From contig NZ_CP195191.1 in assembly GCF_051200875.1 (NCBI RefSeq), positions 2,728,001 to 2,792,000 of the forward strand: a stretch of DNA of 64,000 nucleotides, in the 5' to 3' direction. Below, piece by piece: positions 1 to 7,013 of the stretch. The stretch's first letter is position 1. Every line of letters begins with the position of its first letter. Under the pieces are notes generated by a model. It had not been told where the DNA came from. It did no database searches and saw only the letters and a list, made by a program, of their open reading frames with translations. The position numbers were made by a program, and so were the translations under genes. The stretch is from Pseudotabrizicola sp051200875. GTDB taxonomy: Bacteria > Pseudomonadota > Alphaproteobacteria > Rhodobacterales > Rhodobacteraceae.

Positions 1-61
1 TTGAGGCGGTGCTGAACACCTGTTAGGAACGCTGCCGAACAAATTTTCAGGGAGAGAACCG

Positions 62-568
62 ATGGCCGAAGAGAATGGAGCCGCAGCGCCCGCCCAGCCG
101 CAGGTGAAAATGAGCGTATTGGCCCAATTCATCCGCGATATGTCTTTTGAAAACATGGTGGCACAGAAGGGCCTGACCTCGGGCGAAGTTCAGCCTGACA
201 TTCAGGTTGCTGTCAGCCTAGACGCGCGCAAGCGTCCGCAGGACCACCAGTTCGAAGTGATCCAGAAGTTCAAAGTCACCTCGAAGAACAAATCGAGTGG
301 TGACACTTTGTTCCTGCTGGAGGTGGATTATGGCGGGATCTTCCACGTCGAAGGCGTGCCGGATGAGCAGCTTCATCCGTTCTTGCTGATCGAATGCCCG
401 CGTCTTTTGTTCCCGTTCATCCGTCGTATCATCAGTGATGTGACGCGTGACGGTGGCTTCCCTCCGCTGAATATCGACACGGTCGACTACCTGATGCTTT
501 ATCGTCAGGAACTGGCACGGCGCCAGCAGGCACAGGCGGCCCAAGCCGCAACTGCCCAGCCGAACTGA
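62..568 (+). CDS. secB: protein-export chaperone SecB
   Basis: SecB binds unfolded precursor proteins in the cytosol and hands them to SecA at the Sec translocase. The 168-residue product has the usual SecB length. It shows the conserved family core: an early 'QFIRDMSFEN' segment, an acidic beta-sheet middle, and a 'LFPFIRRIISDVTRDGGFPPL' type C-terminal half that ends in an Ala/Gln-rich tail. The ATG at 62 follows a GGGAGAG ribosome site. The gene stands alone, convergent with dnaQ, and is closed by a strong hairpin terminator at 586-617. secA, its functional partner, lies at the far end of this window. Confidence 0.97.
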   Translation: MAEENGAAAPAQPQVKMSVLAQFIRDMSFENMVAQKGLTSGEVQPDIQVAVSLDARKRPQDHQFEVIQKFKVTSKNKSSGDTLFLLEVDYGGIFHVEGVPDEQLHPFLLIECPRLLFPFIRRIISDVTRDGGFPPLNIDTVDYLMLYRQELARRQQAQAAQAATAQPN

Positions 569-585
569 TCGGGGTAAAAGAATTG

Positions 586-617
586 AAAAGGCCGGCCCGA
601 GGGGGCCGGCCTTTTTT
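586..617 (+). terminator. Rho-independent terminator between secB and dnaQ
   Basis: A 13-bp perfect stem (586-598 with 603-615, core AAGGCCGGCCC) closes on a 4-base loop and is followed by a run of T. The stem's own A-run on the left means it can also terminate the convergent dnaQ operon. Confidence 0.9.
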
Positions 618-631
618 CATTGGCCCGAGAG

Positions 632-1372
632 CTATTGGCGTTTGGCCCAGATCGCGGCTTCGCCCAACTTGGCCACGAACTTCTGATGCGCCTCTACTTC
701 TTCGCTGGTGATACGGGTTGGGAGCGGCGTAGGGCGAGGACGAGGTCGCCAGTCGGTCGCGGTTGCCGAACCGGTCTGAGTGACAGAGGCTGTTGTCATG
801 GCCCCCAAAACAAGATCGGGCTGACGCCCGCCGATTAATTCAAGATACACCTCGGCAAGGATTTCAGAGTCAAGCAAAGCTCCGTGTTTTTCGCGGGCAG
901 AGTTGTCGACACCGAAACGACGGCAGAGCGCATCAAGAGAGGCCGGTGATCCGGGGAATTTACCGCGGGCAATCATCAGCGTGTCGATAGCCCGATCATT
1001 GGGCAGGCCCGGAAGGCCAGCCCATTTCAGTTCCGCATTCAGGAATTTCATGTCGAAGGCGGCGTTGTGGATCACCAGCTTGGCATCGCCCACGAAATCG
1101 AGGAAGGCCCGGCCGATAGCCTTGAACAGCGGCTTGTCGCGCAGGGTGACCGAGCCCGGCTTCATTTCTCCGGGCGGTTCCAGAATATCGGGGCCAATAC
1201 CGTGGACCTCAAAGGCCTCTCGCGGCATCGACCGTTCCGGGTTGATATACTGGTGGTAAGTCCGGCCTGTCGGCAGATGGTTGAAAAGCTCAATCGCCCC
1301 AATCTCGACGATCCGGTGGCCTTCCGAGGGTTCAAAACCCGTGGTTTCAGTATCAAGGACAATTTCACGCAT
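632..1372 (-). CDS. dnaQ: DNA polymerase III epsilon subunit (3'-5' proofreading exonuclease)
   Basis: This is the proofreading subunit of the replicative polymerase. The 246-residue protein carries the three DEDDh exonuclease motifs: DTETTG at 7-12 (Exo I), HNAAFD at 102-107 (Exo II), and HGALLD at 163-168 (Exo III, catalytic His and Asp). The last ~55 residues are a Pro/Arg-rich linker and tail of the kind that contacts the alpha subunit. It is the last gene of a minus-strand operon maf-aroE-coaE-dnaQ and overlaps coaE by 8 bp, so translation is probably coupled. This order next to secB is standard for Rhodobacteraceae. Confidence 0.96.
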   Translation of the reverse strand: MREIVLDTETTGFEPSEGHRIVEIGAIELFNHLPTGRTYHQYINPERSMPREAFEVHGIGPDILEPPGEMKPGSVTLRDKPLFKAIGRAFLDFVGDAKLVIHNAAFDMKFLNAELKWAGLPGLPNDRAIDTLMIARGKFPGSPASLDALCRRFGVDNSAREKHGALLDSEILAEVYLELIGGRQPDLVLGAMTTASVTQTGSATATDWRPRPRPTPLPTRITSEEVEAHQKFVAKLGEAAIWAKRQ

Positions 1373-1955
1373 GGGATTGTCTTATATGCGCGACAAGGGC
1401 GAGAACATAGGCCCGTGTCTGTTCTGGTGACAAGGTTTCCACAATATGGGTGGCAAGACCGCGTTTTTGCGCATCGGGCATTTGGCGTGACAGGATCAAA
1501 TTGAACTGTGCCTCGGTCATACCAGGCCGGGAAAGAACGCGCTGGCGCTGAAGATCGGGGGGGGCAGTCACCAGCAGCGTGGCATCCATTTGTGCCTCGG
1601 TGCCCTTTTCGAACAGAAGGGGAATGTCAAAAACCGCAATGTCAGAGACACATTCAGCGGCAAACCTGTCACGATCTTCTGCGACCAGCGGATGCACAAT
1701 CGCCTCGATCTTCGACAGGGCAACAGGGTCGATGGCAATCAGGGATTTCAACGCTTGACGGTCGATACCGGAAGACGTTGCAGCAGCTGGGCAAAGCCGG
1801 GTGATCGCCTGAAAGGCCGCACCTTCGGGGGCATAAAGGCGATGAACGGCCGCATCGGCATCCCAGACCGGAATGTTCTGTTCAGCGAAAAATGCAGCTG
1901 TCGTCGACTTGCCCATGCCGATAGAGCCGGTGAGGCCAAGGCGAAACGCAGTCAT
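1365..1955 (-). CDS. coaE: dephospho-CoA kinase
   Basis: CoaE phosphorylates the 3'-hydroxyl of dephospho-CoA, the last step of coenzyme A synthesis, in the cytosol. The 196-residue protein begins with a P-loop at residues 10-18 (GSIGMGKST). It has the family's 'WDADAAVHRLYAPEG' acceptor-site segment (about 32-46) and an 'FDIPLLFEKG' motif near residue 110. The start overlaps the aroE stop by 4 bp (ATGA arrangement) and its end overlaps dnaQ, so it lies inside a tightly packed operon. Confidence 0.95.
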   Translation of the reverse strand: MTAFRLGLTGSIGMGKSTTAAFFAEQNIPVWDADAAVHRLYAPEGAAFQAITRLCPAAATSSGIDRQALKSLIAIDPVALSKIEAIVHPLVAEDRDRFAAECVSDIAVFDIPLLFEKGTEAQMDATLLVTAPPDLQRQRVLSRPGMTEAQFNLILSRQMPDAQKRGLATHIVETLSPEQTRAYVLALVAHIRQSHA

Positions 1956-2794
1956 CCGCCCAGCACCGCGCGACGCGTGTCTTCATCCACTTCGGGCCGC
2001 GTGCCGAACCAGCGTTCAAACCCCGGCGCTGCCTGATGGAGCAACATGCCGAGCCCATCAACAACGGTGCAACCGACCTCCTGGGCCTCGATCAGGAATT
2101 GCGTCATGAGCGGCGTGTAAACGATGTCCGTCACGGTTGCCGAAGGGCTAAGCCCATCAAGCGGCACACGAAAATCAGGCTTCCCTGTCATGCCAAGCGA
2201 GGTCGTATTGACCACTGTGGTCGCCCCATCCAGCATATTTGCGGCCTGAACCCATTCGCTCACGACGACCTTGGCACCAAAGTCTGACCGGATCGCCTCT
2301 GCCCTTGGGCGGGTACGATTGGCGAGTCTAACTTCGGGAACACCCACCTCGATCAGAGCAGCAATCACAGCCCTGGCCGCACCCCCTGCCCCGAAAACCG
2401 TGGCCGGCCCGGCTGTCGGATCCCAATTCGGCGCATTTTGCCGAAGATTAGCGATGAAACCCGCTCCATCCGTGTTATCGGCGTGAATGCGGCCGTCTTT
2501 GCGGAAAATCAATGTATTGGCCGCACCAATCAGGGCAGCGCGATCTGTGATGATGTCCGCGATCTTGAGGATTTCTTCCTTGTGCGGGATGGTGATGTTC
2601 ACGCCGACAAAACCCATTTTGGGCAGGGTTTGCAGCACATGCGCAAGATCTGCCGGGGCAACATCCATAGGAATGTAATGGCCCTTGATCCCATAGCGTT
2701 TCAACCAGAACCCATGCAGTGCCGGCGAACGGCTATGGGCGATTGGGTGGCCAATCACACCTGCAAGTGGGATTCTTGGATGTTCCGTTGTCAT
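1952..2794 (-). CDS. aroE: shikimate dehydrogenase (NADP+)
   Basis: AroE reduces 3-dehydroshikimate to shikimate with NADPH in aromatic amino acid synthesis. The 280-residue protein shows the substrate-binding SRSP motif (21-24), the catalytic Lys72 in 'ITIPHKE', the 'ADNTDGAGF' substrate loop, and a Rossmann nucleotide motif 'VFGAGGAARAV'. These are the hallmarks of true AroE. It overlaps maf upstream and coaE downstream by 4 bp each, which suggests one polycistronic message. Confidence 0.96.
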   Translation of the reverse strand: MTTEHPRIPLAGVIGHPIAHSRSPALHGFWLKRYGIKGHYIPMDVAPADLAHVLQTLPKMGFVGVNITIPHKEEILKIADIITDRAALIGAANTLIFRKDGRIHADNTDGAGFIANLRQNAPNWDPTAGPATVFGAGGAARAVIAALIEVGVPEVRLANRTRPRAEAIRSDFGAKVVVSEWVQAANMLDGATTVVNTTSLGMTGKPDFRVPLDGLSPSATVTDIVYTPLMTQFLIEAQEVGCTVVDGLGMLLHQAAPGFERWFGTRPEVDEDTRRAVLGG

Positions 2795-3384
2795 GATGCG
2801 ATAATCCCCCTGTCCCCGAGATATCCGAGGATCGGTAGCAGGGGAAGGCCGAGGACAGTAAAGGTGTCGCCGGATACGGCGGAAAACAGCCGTGCGCCCT
2901 CTTCTTCCAATTTGTAGCCACCGACAGAATGGCGAATGCTTTCCCAGTTACGGCCCAGATAATCTGCCAAATACTCATCAGAAATACGCCGCATGGTCAG
3001 ACGTGCCTCGGCGATATGCCGCCAGACCGGTTCGCCGTCATGATATATGACGGCTGCCGAGAGAAGCTTATGACTATTGCCGCGCAGTTGGCAGAGCTGC
3101 TCTTTTGCGTCCTCAACGGTTTGAGGTTTCGAGAACAGCTCTCCCTGAAACTCTAGAACCTGATCACATCCAAGGACGAAGTCCTGCGGATGCTTATCCG
3201 CCACCTTGCGCGCCTTCATCTCGGCCAGTGTGTCTGCAATATCGCGGGGTTTTGCACCCTCGGCAAGCAATGCAGACTTAATCGTCTCTTCATCAACGCG
3301 AGCTGCAAGCGCTGTTATCTCGACCCCGGCGGCACGGAGAAGTTGAAGTCGGATCGGAGACGTCGAGGCGAGGATCAAGGACAT
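2791..3384 (-). CDS. maf: Maf family nucleotide pyrophosphatase
   Basis: Maf proteins hydrolyse non-canonical or modified nucleoside triphosphates (such as m7GTP, dTTP or UTP, depending on subfamily) to monophosphates. The 197-residue protein has the N-terminal S-x-S-P-x-R substrate motif at residues 7-12 and a 'LGCDQVL' segment with the catalytic Asp near residue 113. Which subfamily it belongs to cannot be decided by eye. It is the first gene of the maf-aroE-coaE-dnaQ operon. Its start lies 36 bp from a palindrome of two overlapping DnaA boxes in the candidate origin. Confidence 0.93.
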   Translation of the reverse strand: MSLILASTSPIRLQLLRAAGVEITALAARVDEETIKSALLAEGAKPRDIADTLAEMKARKVADKHPQDFVLGCDQVLEFQGELFSKPQTVEDAKEQLCQLRGNSHKLLSAAVIYHDGEPVWRHIAEARLTMRRISDEYLADYLGRNWESIRHSVGGYKLEEEGARLFSAVSGDTFTVLGLPLLPILGYLGDRGIIAS

Positions 3385-3832
3385 TGAAAATATTCTACTG
3401 AGCTACTTTGGGACGACTCTGTGGATATCCACATTTTGTTCCCGGGAACGGCGCGGGGGTCAATTCAGACCTTTAGCCGAGTTTCTGGAAGAAGGGGGTT
3501 CTGCCTGTCCCTTTGTCAAGAGCGCCGCAAGAGTTTTCCAGATGTGCATTGGAATGCACAATCTTTGTGGACGGACACATGATCAGCTGTCCAGTTGAGG
3601 AAGCTTTGAGGATAACTTTCCAAGTTAAAGAAATTTAGTTCATTGATTAAATGAGACATTTTCAATTTATCCGCAGCCTGACCTACTTATACTCGTATTG
3701 TCCACAGCCCACTTATCTGGGGATATCTGGCGGAAAAGATGCCTCATCCCGTTTTCCACAGCCCCTACAACATCGACTCTTTTCTTTATTTCTTCTTTAT
3801 AGAAGGAAGGAAGACAGCGAAGAGGGAAGACG
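3385..3832. other. candidate chromosomal replication origin (oriC)
   Basis: This 448-bp gap between divergent maf and hemJ has no credible gene. It contains matches to the DnaA box TTATCCACA: a palindrome at 3420-3433, TTATCCGCA at 3667-3675, TTGTCCACA at 3698-3706, TTTTCCACA at 3752-3760, and minus-strand TTATCCTCA at 3607-3615. A weaker box lies at 3566-3574. The stretch 3616-3670 is AT-rich and could be the unwinding element. Genes on both sides point away from the gap, and parS sites plus parAB lie within 4-9 kb. I infer oriC from this, but replication initiation was not tested. Confidence 0.6.
3420..3433. other. palindrome of two overlapping DnaA boxes
   Basis: The 14-bp perfect palindrome TGTGGATATCCACA reads ATATCCACA on both strands, one mismatch from the DnaA consensus TTATCCACA. 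It lies 36 bp before the maf start, so a bound protein could affect both origin activity and maf operon transcription. That role is inferred. Confidence 0.6.
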
Positions 3833-4297
3833 ATGGGTGATTTTCTGGCCGGGTGGTATCCTTGGGTGAAATCCCTGCATGTTGTTTCCGTAATCAGCTG
3901 GATGGCGGGATTGTTCTACCTGCCGCGTCTGTTCGTTTACCACGTTGAAGGGCTGAAGAAATCAGGAGTGATCCGGGGTTCTGAAATGGACCTGCTGTTC
4001 CAGCATCAGGAAAGACTTCTGCTGAGGGCGATCATGAACCCAGCAATGATTGCGACATGGGTTTTCGGGCTGATGCTGGTGTTTACGCCTGGGATCGTGG
4101 ATTGGACGTCCCCTTGGGTCTGGACGAAGGCGGCGGGCATTACTGGGATGACTTGGTTTCACCATTGGCTGGGTTACCGACGCAAGGAGTTCATCGAAGG
4201 CACAAATACTCGGAGTGGGCAGACCTATCGCCTGATGAATGAGGTCCCGACGGTCTGCATGTTAGTGATCGTCTTCTCGGTGATCGTGAAGTTCTGA
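3833..4297 (+). CDS. hemJ: protoporphyrinogen IX oxidase HemJ
   Basis: HemJ is the haem-binding membrane enzyme that oxidises protoporphyrinogen IX to protoporphyrin IX in bacteria lacking HemG and HemY. The 154-residue protein matches the family (formerly UPF0093). It has conserved His16, Arg32 and His37 in the N-terminal stretch 'GLFYLPRLFVYH', followed by about four hydrophobic segments. The ATG at 3833 follows an AGGGAAGA ribosome site. It is the first gene to the right of the candidate origin and precedes rho. hemH, the next enzyme of the pathway, is at 42.8-43.8 kb. Confidence 0.94.
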   Translation: MGDFLAGWYPWVKSLHVVSVISWMAGLFYLPRLFVYHVEGLKKSGVIRGSEMDLLFQHQERLLLRAIMNPAMIATWVFGLMLVFTPGIVDWTSPWVWTKAAGITGMTWFHHWLGYRRKEFIEGTNTRSGQTYRLMNEVPTVCMLVIVFSVIVKF

Positions 4298-4301
4298 TTT
4301 A

Positions 4302-4420
4302 TTGACTTTTCGAAGGCTTATAGATAGATCGCTGTTTGCAGGGCCGTCCGGCCCATGTGTTTCCCTTCTCTATCGCCCGATCACATCGCAGTTTTTGCGA
4401 TGGTGAATGAGGATCATTGC
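4302..4420 (+). promoter_or_regulatory. possible rho promoter and structured leader
   Basis: A TTGACT box (4302-4307) stands 17 bp before a weak TAGATC (4325-4330). The following leader has two short inverted repeats, GGGCC/GGCCC near 4341-4354 and ATCGCA/TGCGAT at 4385-4401, before a GAGG ribosome site. rho genes elsewhere are autoregulated in their leader, but that this happens here is a guess. Confidence 0.35.
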
Positions 4421-5692
4421 ATGACCACCGAACGCCTGAACCTTGCCGACCTCAAGGCCAAGACCCCTGCTGACCTTTTGGCTATGGCCGAGGAGTGGGA
4501 GATCGAGAACGCCCCTAGCATGCGCAAGGGCGAGATGATGTTCCAGATTTTGAAGGAACATGCTGAGGATGGATACGAGATCGGTGGCGATGGAGTTCTG
4601 GAAGTGCTTCAGGACGGTTTTGGCTTTCTTCGCAGCCCTGAGGCAAACTATCTGCCCGGTCCGGATGATATTTATGTCAGCCCAGAGATGATCCGCCAGT
4701 TCAGCCTTCGAACGGGGGATTCGATCGAAGGTGTGATTCAGGCGCCGCGCGAGAATGAGCGCTATTTCAGCCTTGTAAAGGCGACGAAGATCAACTTCGA
4801 CGACCCGGAAAAGGCAAGGCACAAGGTGCACTTCGACAACTTGACGCCGCTTTACCCAGATGAGCGGCTGAAGATGGAAATTGAGGACCCGACGATCAAG
4901 GATCGTTCGGCCCGGATCATTGATCTGGTCTGTCCAATCGGGAAAGGCCAGCGGGCATTGATTGTGGCCCCGCCCCGCACGGGGAAAACTGTGCTGTTGC
5001 AGAATATCGCGCATTCGATCGAACAGAATCATCCGGAATGCTATTTGATCGTTCTTCTGATCGACGAACGTCCGGAGGAAGTGACGGACATGCAGCGAAG
5101 CGTGAAGGGTGAGGTTGTGTCTTCGACGTTCGACGAACCAGCCACCCGCCACGTTGCTGTAGCTGAGATGGTGATTGAAAAGGCAAAGCGTCTTGTGGAA
5201 CACAAGCGCGACGTAGTCATCCTGCTTGACTCGATCACGCGTCTGGGCCGGGCTTTCAACACGGTTGTTCCAAGCTCCGGCAAGGTTCTGACCGGTGGTG
5301 TTGACGCAAACGCCTTGCAGCGGCCGAAGCGCTTCTTTGGTGCTGCCCGTAATATCGAAGAAGGCGGGTCGCTGACCATTATCGCGACTGCACTGATCGA
5401 TACTGGCAGCCGTATGGACGAAGTGATCTTTGAGGAATTCAAAGGCACGGGTAACAGCGAAATCGTTCTTGACCGCAAGGTCGCTGACAAGCGTGTGTTC
5501 CCGGCGATCGACATTCTGAAGTCGGGCACTCGGAAAGAGGATCTGCTGGTTGAAAAGACCGATCTTCAGAAGACTTATGTTCTGCGCCGTATCCTGAACC
5601 CGATGGGTACGACAGATGCGATTGAATTCCTGATTTCGAAACTGAAGCAGACCAAGTCGAATTCGGAATTCTTCGAATCTATGAACACCTGA
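4421..5692 (+). CDS. rho: transcription termination factor Rho
   Basis: Rho is the hexameric RNA helicase that terminates transcription at unstructured C-rich RNA. The 423-residue protein has the N-terminal Rho helical domain, an OB-fold RNA-binding domain with the RNP-like DGFGFLR at 65-71, Walker A PPRTGKT at 184-190, and the secondary RNA-binding loops around 'VLTGGVDANALQRPKRFF'. I chose the ATG at 4421 because the protein then begins with the normal MTTERLNL N-terminus and a GAGG site sits 9 bases upstream. An earlier in-frame ATG at 4355 would add 22 unlikely residues. It starts a forward run with mnmE, mnmG, rsmG and parAB. Confidence 0.97.
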   Translation: MTTERLNLADLKAKTPADLLAMAEEWEIENAPSMRKGEMMFQILKEHAEDGYEIGGDGVLEVLQDGFGFLRSPEANYLPGPDDIYVSPEMIRQFSLRTGDSIEGVIQAPRENERYFSLVKATKINFDDPEKARHKVHFDNLTPLYPDERLKMEIEDPTIKDRSARIIDLVCPIGKGQRALIVAPPRTGKTVLLQNIAHSIEQNHPECYLIVLLIDERPEEVTDMQRSVKGEVVSSTFDEPATRHVAVAEMVIEKAKRLVEHKRDVVILLDSITRLGRAFNTVVPSSGKVLTGGVDANALQRPKRFFGAARNIEEGGSLTIIATALIDTGSRMDEVIFEEFKGTGNSEIVLDRKVADKRVFPAIDILKSGTRKEDLLVEKTDLQKTYVLRRILNPMGTTDAIEFLISKLKQTKSNSEFFESMNT

Positions 5693-5725
5693 GTGTGAGG
5701 TGCAGCTGAAAGGCTGCGGGCAATC

Positions 5726-7012
5726 ATGGCAGATACGATCTATGCGCTAGCCTCTGCGCGCGGCAAGGCAGGGGTGTCGGTCATTAGAATCTCGGGGCCG
5801 TCTTCTCGGCAAGCACTGGAGCGGCTGAGTGTTCGTGGCATTGTCCCGCGACTGGCGTCGCTTCGCCGTCTTATGGACGGCGATGATCTAATAGATGAAG
5901 CGCTGGTTCTGTTCTTTCCCTATGGCGGAAGCTTTACGGGTGAAGATGTCGTTGAATTGCAGGTTCATGGATCAACAGCCGTTATGTCCCGGGTGATGCA
6001 GTTTTTGTCGGGCCTTCCTGACCTACGTTTGGCCGAGCCAGGAGAATTTACCCGGCGAGCCTTGGCCAACGGTCGGCTTGACCTGACACAGGTTGAAGGT
6101 CTTGCCGATCTAATCGACGCGGAAACCGAGGCCCAACGTCGGCAAGCACAAAGGGTGTTGTCGGGTGCTATTGGTGCGAAGGTTGGGGAATGGCGGGCGA
6201 AATTGACCCGTGCTGCAGCGCTTATTGAAGCAACCATAGATTTCGCGGACGAAGACGTTCCGGAAGACGTGGTTCCCGAGGTGCTTGCGTTGATTGAAGG
6301 GCTGAAGTCCGAACTGGAAGCCCAGCAGAGAGGCGCCGTAGCCGCGGAACGGATTCGCGATGGTTACGAAGTGGCCATAGTTGGCGCACCAAATGCTGGA
6401 AAGTCCAGTCTTTTGAATGCTTTAGCGGGTCGTACTGCCGCAATCACCTCGTCAGTCGCTGGCACGACTCGAGATGTTATTGAAGTTAGGATGGATCTGG
6501 GTGGGTTGCCCGTGACGCTTTTGGATACGGCTGGCCTGCGGGAAACGGAAGATGAGGTCGAACAGATCGGTATCAGCTTGGCGCGAGATCGCGCAGCGCT
6601 GGCCGATTTGCGTGTATTATTGGTGGAACCGGGTCAAGATGTACCGGATGTTGAATTGCAGCCGGACGACCTTACCGTTTTCGTAAAGTCTGATTTGTAT
6701 CCTGAACGTGGAACCATCTCTAGCCTGACCGGAGCAGGCATCGCCGACCTGGTCGAGCAAATTGCAGGGCGGTTGGAACGGCGTGCGATGACGGCTGGCC
6801 TTCTGATCAGAGAGCGTCATAAGATTGCGATCCATCAGGCTGTCGAGGCTTTGGACTCGGCGGGCAAATGGCTGTATCAAGGGTCAGGAAATCTGGAATT
6901 GGTTGCGGCTGATCTGCGCAAGGCGCGGATAGAAATGGAGTTGCTTCTGGGTCAGATAGATGTGGAAGCGTTGCTGGATGAAATCTTTTCCAGCTTCTGT
7001 ATCGGGAAATAG
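5726..7012 (+). CDS. mnmE: tRNA modification GTPase MnmE
   Basis: MnmE, with MnmG, installs the (carboxymethyl)aminomethyl group on U34 of tRNAs. The 428-residue protein has the N-terminal tetrahydrofolate-binding domain (about 1-115), a helical domain, and an inserted G domain. The G domain has its P-loop at 220-227 (GAPNAGKS), a G3 motif DTAGLRETEDEVEQIG from 267, and a short G4 region 'FVKSDL'. The C-terminal CIGK (425-428) carries the essential Cys. Its partner mnmG begins 1 bp after the stop codon. The segment after G3 is somewhat shorter than in Escherichia coli. Confidence 0.97.
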   Translation: MADTIYALASARGKAGVSVIRISGPSSRQALERLSVRGIVPRLASLRRLMDGDDLIDEALVLFFPYGGSFTGEDVVELQVHGSTAVMSRVMQFLSGLPDLRLAEPGEFTRRALANGRLDLTQVEGLADLIDAETEAQRRQAQRVLSGAIGAKVGEWRAKLTRAAALIEATIDFADEDVPEDVVPEVLALIEGLKSELEAQQRGAVAAERIRDGYEVAIVGAPNAGKSSLLNALAGRTAAITSSVAGTTRDVIEVRMDLGGLPVTLLDTAGLRETEDEVEQIGISLARDRAALADLRVLLVEPGQDVPDVELQPDDLTVFVKSDLYPERGTISSLTGAGIADLVEQIAGRLERRAMTAGLLIRERHKIAIHQAVEALDSAGKWLYQGSGNLELVAADLRKARIEMELLLGQIDVEALLDEIFSSFCIGK

Positions 7013-7013
7013 G

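Noticed and set aside
3651..3869. 72-residue frame in the candidate origin
   Set aside because: It has no ribosome site, overlaps the hemJ start in another frame, and reads through the DnaA boxes.
4370..5203. 277-residue minus-strand open frame
   Set aside because: Antisense to rho, with no protein-like pattern.
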